DNA of 64,000 bases from Glutamicibacter arilaitensis Re117 (GTDB lineage Bacteria > Actinomycetota > Actinomycetes > Actinomycetales > Micrococcaceae): positions 744,001 to 808,000 of the forward strand of contig NC_014550.1 in the NCBI RefSeq assembly GCF_000197735.1. Reading direction: 5' to 3'. The position numbers and the translations under genes are program-made. A model generated the notes under the pieces. That model saw only the letters and a list, made by a program, of their open reading frames with translations, had not been told where the DNA came from and did not search any database. Of the stretch, positions 25,232 to 33,450 are shown piece after piece; position 1 is the stretch's first letter; the number at the start of each line of letters is the position of its first letter.

Positions 25232-25780
25232 TCAGTGGCCCAGATGCGAGCCGGAATTCAAGTGGTGCCACGAACGGTTGTGGTAAACCAATGCGTCACC
25301 AAGCTCGCCTGGTTGGGAGTCGCGTGCAATGTGTGACTGCAGTCCGCGAGCCACGATGACCGTTGAGGTCCCTGCTTGGATGCGTTCCACAACCTCGCAC
25401 CGTACCCAAGCGCGGACGTTATCAAAGACAGTTTCGCCGGTGCTCAAACGAGTCCATGTCTGGTCCTGGGCAAAACGATCTACCCCGCTGGTAGCACCCA
25501 ACTTAGCCAGCTCAATGTCATGCACATCCAAGGAATGAACGACGACCGTCTGAGCGCGAGAGAGTCCGTCAGAGGCAGAGGAGAGCGCCGAAATTGAGAA
25601 GACTAGCAATGGCGGATCTACGCTGATGGAGGCAACCGATGTTGCGGTGAGGGCAACTGGGCCCTGGCCAGCATCGGCAGTGATGACACTGACCCCACCC
25701 GGGTGCCCTCGAAAGACTGCTTTGAAGTCTTCTGCGGGCAGGGAGTCGGTTGCGTCTATCGAGACTTTAGACACTGGCAC
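25232..25780 (-). CDS. Flavin reductase family protein
   Basis: A 182-residue FMN-binding split-barrel protein. FKAVFRGHPGGVSVITAD and LTATSVASISVDPPLLVFSIS form the FMN-site pattern of HpaC-type NAD(P)H:flavin reductases, followed by the usual FAQDQTW and CEVVERIQAGTSTVIVARG. It would supply reduced flavin to an oxygenase. The GTG start overlaps the end of mesD by 14 bp, so it is translated with it. The likely client is the MesX oxygenase encoded two genes upstream, which gives a chemical reason for the operon. Confidence 0.85.
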   Translation of the reverse strand: MPVSKVSIDATDSLPAEDFKAVFRGHPGGVSVITADAGQGPVALTATSVASISVDPPLLVFSISALSSASDGLSRAQTVVVHSLDVHDIELAKLGATSGVDRFAQDQTWTRLSTGETVFDNVRAWVRCEVVERIQAGTSTVIVARGLQSHIARDSQPGELGDALVYHNRSWHHLNSGSHLGH

Positions 25781-26807
25781 CGACGAGCTCCTCGCGCAGG
25801 ATTCCGGCTCCGGCGTTTAAAGCACTGAGCTTTGCCAGCGAGACATCGCGAGGGAATGGAGCCATGCCACAGTTGGTGCTGGCAATGAGCTTGTCTGCGT
25901 CAACAAATTCCAGCGCCTTACGTAGGGTCTGTGCGACTTCTTGTGGGGTCTCAATGGCAACATTGGCTACGTCGATGGCACCGAGCATGACCTTCTTGCC
26001 TCGAACCATCTCAACTACTTCAAGCGGCACGTTGGAATGGTGAGATTCCAAAGAAACGGTGTCGATGGTTGAAGCCTGCAACAGTGGGAAGGACTTCTCA
26101 TAATGGCGCCACTGAGCGCCCAGAGTGGCCTTCCAATCGTTATTGGCCTTGATGCCGTAACCGAAGCAAATGTGCGCAACGGTTTCTGCCTTCAAACCTT
26201 CGCAAGCACGCTCCAGCGCTGCGATGCCCCAGTCAGCAACTTCATCAAAGAAGACATTAAAGGCTGGCTCATCAAACTGGATGACATCCACGCCGGCTGC
26301 TTCGAGTTCCCTGGCTTCTTGGTTCAGGATGGTAGCGAACTCCCAAGCGAGCTTTTCGCGACTCTGGTAATGAGCATCATACAAAGTATCAACCATGGTC
26401 ATCGGGCCAGGCAGAGTCCACTTGATGGGCTTGTCGGTAAATGTGCGAAGGGCCTTTGCGTCCTCGACAAAAACTGGCTTTTCGCGTTCCACGGCACTAA
26501 CGACGGTAGGCACGCTCGCGTCGTAGCGGTTGCGGATTCGCACCGTCTCGCGCTTTTCAAAATCAACACCGCTCAGGTGCTCGATGAATGTGGTTACGAA
26601 GTGCTGACGGGTCTGTTCTCCATCACTAATGATGTCGATGCCACGCTGGGTCTGTTCGAGGACCGCAGCACGCATGGCGTCTTGCTGGCCTTCGCGCAAT
26701 TGCTCGCCTTCAAGCTTCCATGGGGACCAGAGCTTTTCAGGCTCGGCAAGCCAGGAAGGCTTGGGTAGGCTGCCGACAATTGACGTGGGGATAAGCGGGG
26801 AAGTCAT
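25767..26807 (-). CDS. mesD: Core-MetE methionine synthase (MesD type)
   Basis: A 346-residue protein equal to the C-terminal catalytic half of cobalamin-independent methionine synthase, lacking the folate-binding N-terminal half of MetE. Zinc ligands are visible as AHICFG (about H212 and C214), VSLESHHS (E254) and ASTNCGM (C313). IVGSLPKPSWL and WTLPGPMTMVDT are family signatures. MesD-type enzymes transfer a methyl group to homocysteine without methyl-folate and depend on the partner MesX and oxygen. The methyl donor is not known to me. The adjacent upstream DUF1852 gene and a SAM-riboswitch methionine operon nearby support this assignment. Confidence 0.85.
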   Translation of the reverse strand: MTSPLIPTSIVGSLPKPSWLAEPEKLWSPWKLEGEQLREGQQDAMRAAVLEQTQRGIDIISDGEQTRQHFVTTFIEHLSGVDFEKRETVRIRNRYDASVPTVVSAVEREKPVFVEDAKALRTFTDKPIKWTLPGPMTMVDTLYDAHYQSREKLAWEFATILNQEARELEAAGVDVIQFDEPAFNVFFDEVADWGIAALERACEGLKAETVAHICFGYGIKANNDWKATLGAQWRHYEKSFPLLQASTIDTVSLESHHSNVPLEVVEMVRGKKVMLGAIDVANVAIETPQEVAQTLRKALEFVDADKLIASTNCGMAPFPRDVSLAKLSALNAGAGILREELVGASV

Positions 26808-26825
26808 ACGTTATCTTTCGGATTC

Positions 26826-27818
26826 TTAGGCGACAGGAGTCGGGTAGGAAGAGGACCACTGATCGAGCAGTTGGCGATTCGGGATGATGAAGTGCTCTTC
26901 GGTGAACTTGCCTTGGATCTTGCCCAACTGAGTTCGTTCTTCGCGGTCATAAAAGACACGGGTGGGGGAGAAGTCCTCGGCGCCCAGGCTCGGGTGGTAC
27001 ACGGAAGGTGCTGCCGAATTGGCGTTGTAGATTTCCGGACGGTAGATCTTCTGGAACGTCTCCATGGTGCTGATGAGGCTGATCAGCTGAAGGTTCGTGT
27101 AGTCATTGAGCAGGTCGCCGCGGAAGTAGAAAGCCAATGGCGCAACAGCGCCCGGCGGCATGAAGTAGCGGACGCTCAAGCCCATTTTCCCGAAGTAGGC
27201 ATCGGTCAATGAATTTTCGTCCTGGTGGTATTCCAAACCGAGCACTGGATGGCTGTTGCCGGTGCGGAAATAGGTCTTGGAAGTCGAGACGCTGATGCAG
27301 ATCACCGGCAGCTGGGCAAAACGTTCACGGTATGCCTGTGAGTTCAAAAAATGTTGGAAGAGCTGTCCGTGGAGATCGCCAAAATCTTCTGGAAGCACCG
27401 GAGCTCCGCTGTCATTACATGAGGCTGGAAGCACAACGCTGAAGTCGTAATCGCGGACATAAGAAGAAAAATTATTGCCGACCATGCCCTGGGACCGAGT
27501 GCCGGTGAGTTTATCCACGATCGTGGTTTCAAGCACTTCTAAAAGAGGAAATTGCTTGTCGGTATTATCGGCAGAAAAATGCACATTTGCGGAAATGATT
27601 TCCAATTCCAGAGAATAACGGTCGCCCTGGGGATTGTCCCAGTGAGCCAAGGAATTGAACCGGCGGTTGATCATCGTCAGGGCATTGCGCAGGTTCTCTT
27701 CGCGGCGCTCTCCGCGTGCCAAATTAGCGAAGTTTGTCGTGGTTCGCGAATTTGTCGAAGGGGAGTAATTCTCGTCGAATCTGGTGGTGCTAATGCTGAA
27801 ATTTAATGCGTCTGCCAT
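26826..27818 (-). CDS. mesX: MesX, DUF1852 putative oxygenase
   Basis: A 330-residue DUF1852 protein, recognised from ISTTRFDENYSPS, TTNFANLARGERREENLRN and HWDNPQGDRYSLELEIIS. The family partners with MesD core methionine synthases and is proposed to be an oxygenase acting in methyl-donor supply. The start at 27818 (MADALNFS) matches the family start; an upstream TTG at 27875 adds unrelated residues. It is first in the operon mesX-mesD-flavin reductase. The promoter region is shared with a divergent LysR gene and holds a palindrome, so LysR control is likely. Confidence 0.85.
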   Translation of the reverse strand: MADALNFSISTTRFDENYSPSTNSRTTTNFANLARGERREENLRNALTMINRRFNSLAHWDNPQGDRYSLELEIISANVHFSADNTDKQFPLLEVLETTIVDKLTGTRSQGMVGNNFSSYVRDYDFSVVLPASCNDSGAPVLPEDFGDLHGQLFQHFLNSQAYRERFAQLPVICISVSTSKTYFRTGNSHPVLGLEYHQDENSLTDAYFGKMGLSVRYFMPPGAVAPLAFYFRGDLLNDYTNLQLISLISTMETFQKIYRPEIYNANSAAPSVYHPSLGAEDFSPTRVFYDREERTQLGKIQGKFTEEHFIIPNRQLLDQWSSSYPTPVA

Positions 27819-27894
27819 GATGGCCAATCTGTATTTGGGAGGCCTGGGCAGGCCGAGGGGAAGTCGATGCGTCAATCATGCAGGGAGATTCTTG

Positions 27895-27913
27895 ATATCG
27901 GGTAACTCGATAT
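27895..27913. promoter_or_regulatory. Candidate LysR operator between mesX and lysR
   Basis: ATATCG-GGTAACT-CGATAT is a 6-7-6 inverted repeat in the divergent promoter region. LysR regulators typically bind interrupted palindromes between their own gene and the target operon. Confidence 0.5.
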
Positions 27914-27940
27914 AACTATGGATTCATATAGACTCTGGCT

Positions 27941-28883
27941 ATGGTACAGGGAACAAATGGATTGACGCTGCAGCAACTTCGCTATTTCGTGGCGGTCGCC
28001 TCGGAGGGGTCGATCTCGGCTGCCGCCGACCTCATTTACGTCGCGCAGCCCAGCATGTCCTCAGCGATGAAGGAACTTGAATCACGGGTGGGGCGCACCT
28101 TGCTGATGCGCTCGGCCAGGGGAGTGACACTCACCGCCGAAGGCGCAGAATTCCTGGGCTACGCCCGGCAGGTGCTCGAGCAGGTGGAGCTTCTTGAACA
28201 TCGATATCTCGGCCGACCCTCAGCCCGGCGGCTGCTGGGCGTCTCGACCCAGCACTACTCCTTTTCGGTGGATGCCTTCGTGCGGATGGTGCAGGCCAGC
28301 GGGGCCGAGGAGTACCAGTTTTCGCTGCGCGAGACCCGCACCGAGCAGATCATCGAGGACGTGCGCACGCTGCGCAGCGACATCGGGATCCTGTACCGCA
28401 ACGACTTCAACCGGAAGGTCATCGACAAGCTGCTGCGCGAATCCCGGCTGGTCTTCCACCCGCTGTTCCTGGCCGATCCGCATATTTTCATCTCGCGCAG
28501 CAACCCGCTGGCCACCCGTACCCAGGTCACGCTCGAAGACCTCGAAGACCTGCCCCGGCTGACCTTCGACCAGGGGGCGAACAACTCGTTCTACTTCGCC
28601 GAAGAGGTGCTCTCCACGCGCTCCAGCCAGCGCGAAATCCAGGTCTCGGACCGCGCCACCATCTTCAACCTCATGATCGGCTTGGGCGGGTACACGATCT
28701 CCACCGGCATCATCAGCGACGAGCTGGACCCCCTCCATCGTGGCCATCCCGCTGGCCATCGAGGAGCGCATCGAAATCGGCTGGATCGACCACGCCGCCA
28801 TCCCGCTCACCGACCAGGCCCAGCGCTACCTGCAAGAAGTGCGCACCGTGGTCGCCAGCTTCGGGGTAGAAGTGCTCGGCTGA
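27941..28883 (+). pseudogene. LysR-family regulator, frameshifted near the 3' end
   Basis: The first 263 codons are a normal LysR regulator: N-terminal helix-turn-helix (LRYFVAVASEGSISAAADLI...QPSMSSAMKELE) and substrate-binding domain. In the C-run at 28729-28733 (five C) the frame is lost. With four C the frame continues naturally: DPSIVAIPLAIEERIEIGW through QRYLQEVRTVVASFGVEVLG to the stop at 28881-28883. As written, the read-through is Arg/Pro/His-rich nonsense to 29071. It is divergent from mesX-mesD and probably their regulator. Either the indel is a sequencing error in a homopolymer or the regulator is broken. Confidence 0.82.
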
Positions 28884-29119
28884 GCCGCCAGTGGCGTAAC
28901 TCCCGGTCACCGAGCACCGGCACATCGTCACAAACTTCCAGCAAAACCTCTACATCACGCCGATTCATCTCAAAACTTCGCGTCATAAAGTGCTGCCGGT
29001 CACCGCGTCATCATGACAACGAGAAGTCATATGAAGCCTGGCGGCCTTGTATGAAGCCGGCCGCCCGATAACGCTTGCACCGTTTGCGGCCCATGGCCAA
29101 CCATGGAGGAACAACAAAC

Positions 29120-29204
29120 CATCAAGAGCGACTAAGAGATCTGGCTCGTTGACGTCGCAGCAACCATCGGGAAACCGAAAGGTGCTAATGCCAGGAACGA
29201 TGGA
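29120..29204 (+). promoter_or_regulatory. SAM-I (S-box) riboswitch
   Basis: The stretch has the conserved S-box parts in order: CCATCAAGAGCG, CTAAGAGATCTGGC, GCAGCAACC, AAGGTGCTAAT and the closing GATGG. The P1 stem is CCATC (29120-29124) with GATGG (29200-29204). It lies 90 bp upstream of metY and should turn the metY-metB operon off when S-adenosylmethionine is plentiful. A terminator or anti-terminator stem was not resolved. Confidence 0.85.
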
Positions 29205-29294
29205 GCAGTTCCGAACGCGTTTTTGCGTACTGTGCTTCGTGCCGCCGCACGATGCCAATCGGTGCACTCCCTCGCAGAGAAACGAGGAGGAGCC

Positions 29295-30608
29295 ATGAGC
29301 CAGGAAACCGACGCGGTGCACGCAGGGTACCGCCCGAGCGGAGACTTCCGCCCGATGCTGCCGCCACTGCACAATTCCGCGGCCTACCAATTCGCATCGC
29401 ATGCCGAAGCGATCGAGAAGTTCGCCCTGCGCCAGGCCGGCTTCACCTACTCGCGCACCGGCAACCCCACCGTCTCGATTCTCGAACAGCGCGTGGCCGC
29501 CCTGGAAGGCGGGGCCCACGCGGTGGCCACCGCCACCGGGCAGGCCGCCGTGGCCCTGTCCCTGCTTGCCCTGACCCAGGGACCCAAGCACATCGTGGCC
29601 TCCTCCTCGCTCTACGGCGGCACCGTGGACCTGTTCACCGACACCTTCGCGGACTTCGGGATCCGCGTCAGCTTTGTCGACCAGGCCGATCCGTCCGCTT
29701 GGGCCGCTGCCATTGAGTCGGACACCCGGGCGTTCTTCCTGGAGTCGGTCTCCAACCCGCTGTGCACCGTGGCCGACATCCCGGCCATTGCGGCGATCGC
29801 GCACGAGCGCAACATCCCGGTGGTTGTCGATAACACCCTGGCCACGCCGCTGAATGTGCGCCCGCTGGAACTCGGTGCGGATATCGTGGTGCACTCGGCC
29901 ACCAAGGGATTGGCCGGGCACGGCTCGGTGCTCGGCGGGGTAGTGGTGGATTCGGGAACTTTCGACTTCTCCGATTCCTCCCGCTGGCCGCAGATCGCCG
30001 CCCCGCGGGTGCGGCTGAATGGCACGTCGCTGCTTGAGCGCCACGGACCGGCCGCCTACGCGATGCTGGTGCGCTCCAAGTTCCTGCACGACCTGGGCCC
30101 GACCCTGGCCCCGGCCAGCGCCCAGGGCATCCTGGCAGGCATCGAGACCCTGCCGGTGCGCGCCGCCCACGTGCAGCGCAGCGTCACCAGGCTGATCGAC
30201 GCGCTTGCCGAGTATCCGGGCATTGCCGCCATCCACCACCCGTCGTTGCCCGAGCACCCCAGCCACGAGCTGGCCCGGGCGCTGGCGCCGAAGGGCACCG
30301 GCTGCGTGCTGGCCATCGAGCTGGCCCACCCATCCCTGGTTTCCCCGGTGATCGACGGGCTCAAGCTGATTTCCCTGGCCGCGAATGTGGGGGACACCCG
30401 CACCATGGTCTCCCACCCGGCGACCATGACGCACTGCCGGCTCTCGGAGCAGCAGCTGGCCGACGCCGGCCTGAACACCTCCACCCTGCGCCTGTCGGTG
30501 GGATTGGAAGACCCCGCCGACCTGCTCGCAGATATCACCCAATCGCTGGATCTTGCATTGGCCGCAACCCAGGCCACCGCCGGCACCAAGGAAGTGAGTT
30601 TCGCATGA
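29295..30608 (+). CDS. metY: O-acetylhomoserine aminocarboxypropyltransferase
   Basis: A PLP enzyme of the Cys/Met family (437 residues) expected to make homocysteine directly from O-acetylhomoserine and sulfide. Visible motifs: FTYSRTGNPTVSILEQRVAALEGG, ATATGQAAVALS, SLYGGTVDLF, PVVVDNTLATP, and the PLP lysine in VVHSATKGLAGHGSVLGG. The ATG at 29295 follows a GAGGAGG site; the longer frame from 29223 is rejected. The conserved ending VSHPATMTHCRLSEQQ is typical of this subfamily. It lies downstream of a SAM riboswitch and overlaps metB by 4 bp. Confidence 0.9.
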   Translation: MSQETDAVHAGYRPSGDFRPMLPPLHNSAAYQFASHAEAIEKFALRQAGFTYSRTGNPTVSILEQRVAALEGGAHAVATATGQAAVALSLLALTQGPKHIVASSSLYGGTVDLFTDTFADFGIRVSFVDQADPSAWAAAIESDTRAFFLESVSNPLCTVADIPAIAAIAHERNIPVVVDNTLATPLNVRPLELGADIVVHSATKGLAGHGSVLGGVVVDSGTFDFSDSSRWPQIAAPRVRLNGTSLLERHGPAAYAMLVRSKFLHDLGPTLAPASAQGILAGIETLPVRAAHVQRSVTRLIDALAEYPGIAAIHHPSLPEHPSHELARALAPKGTGCVLAIELAHPSLVSPVIDGLKLISLAANVGDTRTMVSHPATMTHCRLSEQQLADAGLNTSTLRLSVGLEDPADLLADITQSLDLALAATQATAGTKEVSFA

Positions 30609-31828
30609 GCGGCTTCAACACCCTGGCCGTGCACGCCGGCCAGCACAAGGATCCGCACACCGGTGCGGTGATCCCGCCGATCTACCAGACCAGCACCTTC
30701 ATCCAGGACGGCATCAACGTGCTGCGCGCCGGGCACGAGTACTCGCGCGGCTCCAACCCGACCCGCAACGGCTTCGAATCCCAGCTCGCCGCGCTGGAAG
30801 GCGGCGCCGCCGGCTTCTCCTTCGCTTCGGGGATCGCCGCCGAAGACGCACTGCTGCGCGCAGTGCTGGAACCGGGCGACCACATCATCCTGGGCGCCGA
30901 CGGCTACGGCGGCACCAACCGGCTGATCTCCAAGCTGCACGGCAAATGGGGGATCACCTCTTCCGCGGTGGACATCACCAACCTGGATGCGGTGCGCGCC
31001 GCGGTGCGCCCGAACACCGCGCTGCTCTGGGTGGAGACCCCGTCCAACCCGCTGCTGGGCATCGCCGACCTGGCCGGCTGGGCAGCCATCGCGGCCGAGC
31101 ACGGCGCCCTGCTGGTGGTGGACAACACCTTCGCCACCCCGTACCTGCAGCGGCCGCTGGATTTCGGCGCCCACGCGGTGGTCCATTCCACCACCAAGTA
31201 CATCGGCGGGCACTCCGATGTGCTCGGTGGCGCTGTCATCGTGGCCGACCACCTGCACCGCGGGCAGAGCCTGGCCGAAGCCGTGGGCTACCAGCAGTTC
31301 GCCGGGGGAGCGGTCTCCGGTCCGCAGGATTCCTACCTGGCCGCCCGCGGGCTGAAGACCCTGGGCCTGCGCATGGAACGCCACGGGGCTACCGCCTCCA
31401 CCCTGGCCCGCTGGCTCGATGACCAGCCCGAAGTCACCCGCGTCTACTACCCGGGACTGGAACGCCATCCGGGCCACGAGCTGGCCAAATCCCAGTCCGC
31501 GGCCGGCCGCGGCTTTGGCGGGATCCTCTCCTTGCAGCTCTCTGATGAAGCCGCCGCCCGCGCCTTCGCCCAATCCATGGAGTACTTCCAGCTCTCGGTC
31601 TCCCTGGGCGGGGTGGAATCCCTGGTCTGCTATCCGCGCGAAATGACCCATGCTTCGCTGATCGGCACCCCGCTGGAAATCCCGGCCAACCTGGTCCGCC
31701 TCTCGGTGGGCATCGAGGAAGCCGACGACCTGATTGCTGATCTGGAACGCGGCCTGGCCGCCGCCCGGGCGACCCAGCCGGTACACAAGCCCGCCGTCGT
31801 GCGCGAGAAGGCCCTAGAAAACGCCTGA
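30605..31828 (+). CDS. metB: Cystathionine gamma-synthase/lyase
   Basis: A 407-residue PLP enzyme of the same fold as MetY. Key segments: VIPPIYQTSTF, EYSRGSNPTRNGFESQLAALEGG, SKLHGKWGITS, LVVDNTFATPYLQRPLDFG, and the PLP lysine in VVHSTTKYIGGHSDVLGG, ending with SLGGVESLVCYPREMTHAS. It would join O-acetylhomoserine and cysteine into cystathionine; lyase activity cannot be excluded from sequence. Its GTGA-type overlap with metY shows coupled translation. The pair offers both sulfhydrylation and transsulfuration routes to homocysteine, the substrate of the MesD system nearby. Confidence 0.9.
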   Translation: MSGFNTLAVHAGQHKDPHTGAVIPPIYQTSTFIQDGINVLRAGHEYSRGSNPTRNGFESQLAALEGGAAGFSFASGIAAEDALLRAVLEPGDHIILGADGYGGTNRLISKLHGKWGITSSAVDITNLDAVRAAVRPNTALLWVETPSNPLLGIADLAGWAAIAAEHGALLVVDNTFATPYLQRPLDFGAHAVVHSTTKYIGGHSDVLGGAVIVADHLHRGQSLAEAVGYQQFAGGAVSGPQDSYLAARGLKTLGLRMERHGATASTLARWLDDQPEVTRVYYPGLERHPGHELAKSQSAAGRGFGGILSLQLSDEAAARAFAQSMEYFQLSVSLGGVESLVCYPREMTHASLIGTPLEIPANLVRLSVGIEEADDLIADLERGLAAARATQPVHKPAVVREKALENA

Positions 31829-31899
31829 TCATTTCGGTCCGCGATGATCGGGCGGCGCGCCCCTTCCCTGGAGAATAGTAGTTGGGGAAGGGTGGAATC

Positions 31900-31980
31900 A
31901 TGATCGGAATTCTCAATCGGCTCATCGAGCATATCGAGGCTCAGCTACGCGCCGAGATCAACCTCGCTGACTTGGTCTAA
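31900..31980 (+). pseudogene. AraC-family regulator, N-terminal fragment
   Basis: A 26-codon frame with an AAGGGTGG site reads LNRLIEHIEAQLRAEINLADLV, the usual opening of short AraC helix-turn-helix proteins, then stops. Sequence beyond belongs to an HNH-type gene. It is probably the start of a regulator cut off by recombination. Confidence 0.4.
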
Positions 31981-32350
31981 GGCACAAGTCCGAGCACTCC
32001 GGGCAGCCTATCGAGGCTGTTCCGATCCCGGGTGCAGCATGCCGGCGCAGAGGTGCGAAACGGATCATCTGGATCCGTGGGAGAAGGGCGGGCGCACTGA
32101 TATCAAGTCTGCGGTGTTGAATTGCTTGATTCACCATACGGCCAGGCATTGCGGGTTGTTCCAGGCGGTGAAGATCCCTGGGAGCCGGCCGATGGTGCTG
32201 TTGCCGCCGGGGTTGGATCCGGCGCAGAATTTGCGGATCAACACCTATTTCATGACTCCGGCCGAAGGGTTGGAGGCCGAAGCATTGGCGGAGGAGACCA
32301 CGGTGAAGTGGCGTGCTGGGTTGCTGGACGTCGAAATCGCCCAGCCATGA
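31970..32350 (+). pseudogene. DUF222/HNH endonuclease-like protein, C-terminal fragment
   Basis: The frame from about 31970 reads TWSKAQVRALRAAYRGC, then a zinc/HNH block CSDPGCSMPAQRC-ETDHLDPWEKGG with the pattern CxxxxC...CxxDHxxPW. A tail NCLIHHTARHCGLF follows with the final histidines. This is the C-terminus of the large DUF222-HNH (13E12-type) family that is multiplied in Micrococcaceae and mycobacteria. The first 300 or so residues are missing. An internal ATG at 32039 is not a real start because it cuts the zinc site. Confidence 0.7.
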
Positions 32351-32415
32351 GCAGCACGCACAATGCTTAAAGCGAAAGGTCCTGGAAGCAGTGCGCTTCC
32401 AGAACCTCGCAAACT

Positions 32416-32934
32416 CTAGGCGTTGGCTTCCAGATGCTTGGCTGCCAGCACGAGATAGTGATCAGCGTTGGTCTTCAACCCGGCGACTTCTTCATCGCTC
32501 AGTTCGCGGCGGACCTTGGACGGAACACCTGCAACGAGGGAACGCGGCGGAACCTGGGTGCCTTCCAGCACCAGTGCACCTGCAGCAACCAGCGACTGCT
32601 CGCCGATCACCGCGCCGTTCATGATGGTCGCGCTCATGCCCACAAGGCAGCCGTCACCTACGGTGGCGCCGTGCACCACGGCCGAGTGGCCCACCGAGAT
32701 GCCCGCACCCAGGGTGCAAGGAAAACCCTCATCGGCGTGAAGCACGACGTTGTCCTGCAAGTTGGTGCCTTCACCCACACGAATCGGCGCCGAATCGCCG
32801 CGCACGGAGACGCCATAGAAGGCGCTGGCACGGTCAGCCAGCTCGACATCGCCGCTCAAGGTGGCGGTAGGTGCTACGAAAACGTCCTGGCCGACCTTCG
32901 GGGTCGCGCCGTCAATGGTAATGATGTGCGTCAT
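32416..32934 (-). CDS. Gamma-carbonic anhydrase family hexapeptide protein
   Basis: A 172-residue left-handed beta-helix protein starting at MTHIITIDG (an upstream extension has no family match). Hexapeptide repeats run through VFVAPTATLSGDVEL, NLQDNVVLHADEG and SVGHSAVVHGATVGDGCLVG. The metal histidines are in VLHADE, VGHSAVVHG. This is the pattern of gamma-class carbonic anhydrase homologs (YrdA/PaaY type), many of which bind zinc. CO2 hydration is known for some members only. It is divergent from nothing visible; neighbours are unrelated. Confidence 0.85.
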   Translation of the reverse strand: MTHIITIDGATPKVGQDVFVAPTATLSGDVELADRASAFYGVSVRGDSAPIRVGEGTNLQDNVVLHADEGFPCTLGAGISVGHSAVVHGATVGDGCLVGMSATIMNGAVIGEQSLVAAGALVLEGTQVPPRSLVAGVPSKVRRELSDEEVAGLKTNADHYLVLAAKHLEANA

Positions 32935-32987
32935 TTCACCTACTGTAATGGCCAAGCATTGCAACGGCGAGTTCGCTACCGAAGATC

Positions 32988-33448
32988 TCAAGTCCGCGTG
33001 CGGGCCGCGGCCGGTAGCGCGCGCTGCCATTCCAGGTCCTCCTCGGCGGCTCGCAAAGTCGGGCCCAGTTCCTGCGCGGCTGCTAGCAGCAGCTGGCTAG
33101 CCGGTACCGGTGCGGCGAAAGCCACCTGCGCAAAAGGCCCTCGGCGCCGGTGAACACCTGCGTCCGATGCGCGTCGTGGGCACCATCTAGCGCACTGTCC
33201 GGCTGCGCCCGCCAGAACGAGCGTGCGGTGTCCGAATCTCGGCACAGCGCATAACTGCTGCTCATGGCCAGAGGGTAAGCCAGCGGATCTCCGGCGAGAG
33301 ATTGCCGGTAGCGCGGCCGATGGTGCTCTGGCAGCTGCGGCGCCTGGGCCTTCAAGGCCTTGCGGCGCTTGCCAGATGCCCTGAGCAAAGGCCAGCACGC
33401 CGAGGCGGCAATCAGCAGGGCGACGACGGCTATTGCTGCATAATCCAT
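32988..33448 (-). pseudogene. Small membrane-anchored protein, probable frameshift
   Basis: From the ATG at 33448 the frame encodes one N-terminal helix (DYAAIAVVALLIAASACWPLL) and a basic, soluble part to about VFTGAEG. There it runs into an unlikely ending RRWLSPHRYRLASCC. The adjacent frame continues more naturally from 33145: FAQVAFAAPVPASQLLLAAAQELGPTLR to a stop at 32988. A single-base indel in the GGGCCTTTTGCGC stretch would join the two. It may be a sequencing error. Function unknown; 3 bp separate its start from the purU stop. Confidence 0.5.
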
Positions 33449-33450
33449 GC

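Noticed and set aside
28983..31786. Very long minus-strand open frames (519 and 576 codons) opposite metY and metB
   Set aside because: Gly/Gln/His/Arg-rich shadows caused by high GC in the third positions of the real genes; no domain.
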